Positions 34,110 to 36,037 of a stretch of 36,037 nt of DNA are shown piece by piece (position 1 is the stretch's first letter; every line of letters starts with the position of its first letter). The position numbers were made by a program, and so were the translations under genes. Source of the stretch: Leptolyngbyaceae cyanobacterium SM1_4_3. GTDB taxonomy: Bacteria > Cyanobacteriota > Cyanobacteriia > Elainellales > Elainellaceae. The notes under the pieces were generated by a model. It ran no database searches. It had not been told where the DNA came from and saw nothing but the letters and a program-made list of their open reading frames with translations. Where the stretch lies: assembly GCA_012031415.1 (NCBI GenBank), contig JAAUTN010000026.1, positions 1 to 36,037 on the forward strand. The letters run 5' to 3'.

Positions 34110-34430
34110 ATGGAAGACACATTTTATAGACTAGCCTGCCGAATTCGCTCTAGCGGAGGAATCGCCAGGAGTGCTGATTATCACGACCTCCAAACTGTTC
34201 AAAGTCAGGCAATGGCGCTGAACGCCGAGCGGGGTGAGGCTTGCGAATATTTTGTTGAGAGCGTGAAGCTGAGCGCTTTGCTGCCCTGGGAAGTCATGAG
34301 TTTAGCAGAGCGCAATTTAATCACTTTGGATCAGCTAGAGCGCTATTCAAACAAAAGTGATGATTATCGCTATGTCAGTAACATCAAGGAGTTGATTCAG
34401 AAAGGGCGAAGCAAGGTGCGCTCAGCTTGA
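34110..34430 (+). CDS. Small hypothetical protein
   Basis: I do not recognise this family. The 106-residue soluble protein is mostly helical and charged: a first part (EDTFYRLACRIRSSGGIARSADYHDL), a middle helix (VQSQAMALNAERGEACEYFVESVKLSALLPWEVMSLAERNLI), and a basic C-terminus (IKELIQKGRSKVRS). There is no signal peptide and no known motif. Normal codon use and HIP1-flanked context suggest a real gene; AAGGAAG lies about 17 bases upstream of the ATG, farther than usual. The 243 bases before it hold only short GTGTTGC/TAGTGC-like near-repeats. Confidence 0.6.
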   Translation: MEDTFYRLACRIRSSGGIARSADYHDLQTVQSQAMALNAERGEACEYFVESVKLSALLPWEVMSLAERNLITLDQLERYSNKSDDYRYVSNIKELIQKGRSKVRSA

Positions 34431-34474
34431 TTGCAGTGCAGCTTTTGGTCAGAGGTATCTGTCGTGCTTTTGCA

Positions 34475-35299
34475 CTACATTTTCAGAAACTCTGCCAGCG
34501 TTAGCCTCGGAAATAGCTCAAGATGTCCTCCTTCAGTGGCGTTAAAGATGGCTCTGCCATTGGCGAGAAAAGACTCTTGAGCTAAACGATAGGAGACTTC
34601 GCTGCGAAATAGGTCGGGAAGCTGCCACTTTACACCGCCCGCAAAGTAGTTTGGGTCAAAGTGGTTAGGATCTTTTTCGCCAGATGTGACGGTCTGGTTT
34701 GCGGCTCCTTCGGTCACAAAGTTATGATCGCAGCCAATCAGGGCAACTTGCTCAAACCCCAGGTGATAGGCAATCTGCAATGCAACAAAGGTGACGGTTG
34801 CACCTTGAAAGATGCTAATTGAACAATCGTTAGGAAACTTGAACTGGTTGGCAGAGTGCAGGTAGGTAGTGTTGGAGCGCGATCGCACCCACTTCACTGC
34901 TTTGCTATCTAAAAATAATGGGATTTTTGTGTGTCGATAAAACTCGGCGTTTTGCTCAATCACAAAGGGATTTACGGCCACAATGCAGGAGGGACGAAAC
35001 TCACTGTATTGGAACAGCAGGTTAATTTTATTCAGCCCGAACGTATAAATCTCCTTCAGCAGCGACAGGTCACTTTTGAGTAGGCTAGGACCGTTGCAGA
35101 GAATGACGGCTTTTTGTCCCAAATAGCGGTTTTTTAGGGCTTTGAGCTTTTGGCGCGATCGCCACGAGTCGGGCTGCAAATCCCAACGTATCCGATTCCA
35201 GAGTTCATGAACGGCATGACGATAGGGGTTAATCGTTGGATTCTGAACCAGAATAGGATTCTCAAATGGTTTAGTGGATGGATTGGGAAAGGAATTCAT
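34475..35299 (-). CDS. DUF115/MptE-like protein, likely surface-glycan related
   Basis: This 274-residue protein contains a Rossmann-type DUF115 domain: KAVILCNGPSLLKSD (about 63-77), YTFGLNKINLL, a QVALIGCDHNF motif (about 192-202), and the HFDPNYFAGGVKWQLPDL segment. The family is named after archaeal 6-hydroxymethylpterin diphosphokinase MptE, but bacterial members are mostly linked to glycan or flagellin glycosylation loci, so that is the likelier role here. No membrane segment is visible. It starts 2 bases after the SDR gene on the same strand, indicating one operon; a nucleotide-sugar pathway would fit both. Confidence 0.72.
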   Translation of the reverse strand: MNSFPNPSTKPFENPILVQNPTINPYRHAVHELWNRIRWDLQPDSWRSRQKLKALKNRYLGQKAVILCNGPSLLKSDLSLLKEIYTFGLNKINLLFQYSEFRPSCIVAVNPFVIEQNAEFYRHTKIPLFLDSKAVKWVRSRSNTTYLHSANQFKFPNDCSISIFQGATVTFVALQIAYHLGFEQVALIGCDHNFVTEGAANQTVTSGEKDPNHFDPNYFAGGVKWQLPDLFRSEVSYRLAQESFLANGRAIFNATEGGHLELFPRLTLAEFLKM

Positions 35300-35301
35300 G
35301 G

Positions 35302-36037
35302 CTATTCCGTACTCAGTCGAATCGTTGCGCCACCGTCAATCACCAATGCCTGACCTGTCATAAAAGCAGATCGGTGATTGTCTGCTAAAAACAGAATTGC
35401 CTGAGCAATTTCTTCAGGCTGACCGACTCGGCCCATCACAGTTTTTTGTCCCAACTGGTGCATCAGTTCCACAAGGCTAGTGCCAGCAAGATGTCCTCGC
35501 TCCAGTCCTGCCCGCAGCATTGGCGTGTCAACCGCACCGGGCAAAATTGCATTTACCCGAATCTGGTCAGCGGCAAACTCGATCGCCAAGGCTCTGGTAA
35601 AGGCAACCAACGCGCCTTTGCTGGCGGCGTAGGCAGCAATGTTGGCAGAGGTGGCTACCGCGTGGACAGAACTGACGTTAACGATATTGCCCTGGGAAGC
35701 CCGCAGCAAGGAATAGGCGGTTTTTGACCAGAGGAAGACCGAGCGCAAGTTTACCTCCATCACCCGATCCCATTCGGCAATGGAGGTTTCAATCACGGGT
35801 TTGCAGACTTGAATAGCGGCGTTGTTGATCAGTGCGTCAAGTCTGCCAGCGGTTTGAGCGATGTGGGCGATCGCCTCCACAATTTTTGCGGATCGGCTGC
35901 ATCGGCATGAATGTAGCAGTCGATTCCAGCCAAACCCGGATTGGGCTTCTGGTCAATGCCAATCACATACCACCCTTCCAGCTTGAAACAGGAGCGATCG
36001 CTTGACCAATTCCGCCTGCGGCTCCGGTGATTAGAGC
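35302..36037 (-). CDS. Short-chain dehydrogenase/reductase, partial and frameshifted
   Basis: This NAD(P)-dependent SDR enters the window from the right edge and lacks its first few codons. The unbroken frame (35880-35302) holds LINNAAIQ, the SSVHAV strand, catalytic AAYAASKGALVAF, and the C-terminal GRVGQPEEIAQAILFLAD. The N-terminal part is readable in other frames: ALITGAAGGIGQAIA (cofactor-binding Gly motif) near the edge, then CFKLEGWYVIGIDQKPN through HADAADPQK, then the main frame. Two one-base changes reconnect them, one near 35991 and one in the T5 run at 35883-35887. Restored, it would be a standard protein of about 245 residues. It is the upstream partner of the DUF115 gene; the substrate is unknown. 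Confidence 0.8.

Overview
The window is cyanobacterial chromosomal DNA. The HIP1 octamer GCGATCGC is scattered through almost every gene. The gene set is also typical: cyanobacterial RsmG, TrmB and RNase II/R-type proteins, a CHASE2 adenylate cyclase, a BolA/CGFS-glutaredoxin pair, FIST and Uma2 proteins, and heptanucleotide (STRR-like) and palindromic intergenic repeats. A filamentous, Leptolyngbya/Oscillatoria-like lineage fits, but I cannot place it further. I recognise no rRNA, tRNA, CRISPR array, transposase or phage gene.

Layout. 1-428 is a non-coding leader with two inverted repeats. 429-7550 holds a FIST sensor protein, a metallophosphoesterase, an orphan antitoxin-like protein, trmB, a GT39 mannosyltransferase-type membrane protein, enolase and glyoxalase I. 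7786-8170 is a decayed small-gene/HicB-like remnant. 8193-10943 (minus strand) is a surface-polysaccharide cluster of two GT2 glycosyltransferases and a WcaF-like acetyltransferase. 11113-16137 holds a conserved hypothetical, cobU, a frameshifted Cys-rich conserved protein, an FtsE-type ATPase, nth and a frameshifted rseP. 16179-17801 is a REC-HisKA-HATPase-REC hybrid kinase whose second receiver has Asn where the phospho-acceptor Asp should be. 18213-21401 (minus strand) runs RDD protein, rpmG, rpsR, RNB exoribonuclease. 21680-24580 carries moeA, a secreted helical protein, bolA and grx. 24581-25036 is packed with hairpin elements. 25037-26590 holds a secreted four-repeat Cys protein and a secreted TPR protein. 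26975-30826 is a likely plus-strand run of ECF-type ATPase, rsmG, purE and an M61 peptidase. The rest is a Uma2 protein, a CHASE2 adenylate cyclase with a four-fold 23-residue N-terminal repeat, a small unknown protein, a DUF115/MptE-like protein and an SDR cut by the window end.

Most genes are housekeeping or widely conserved and not functionally linked. The co-functional groups are rpmG-rpsR-RNase (translation and RNA turnover), bolA-grx (Fe-S/iron handling), the GT2-GT2-acetyltransferase set, and the SDR-DUF115 pair.

Two themes deserve attention. First, four genes (12778, rseP, the TPR gene, the SDR) carry apparent single-base shifts, mostly at homopolymers, and three of them rejoin into intact proteins; this looks more like sequencing or assembly error than gene decay. 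Second, dispersed repeats are abundant. They include two 15-bp hairpins with a compensatory base-pair change, a G-quadruplex-like array, and heptamer arrays that flank and enter rsmG. I see no complete novel defence or mobile system. The best candidates for undescribed biology are the 23-residue repeat domain of the cyclase, the Cys-pair repeat protein, and the repeat elements.
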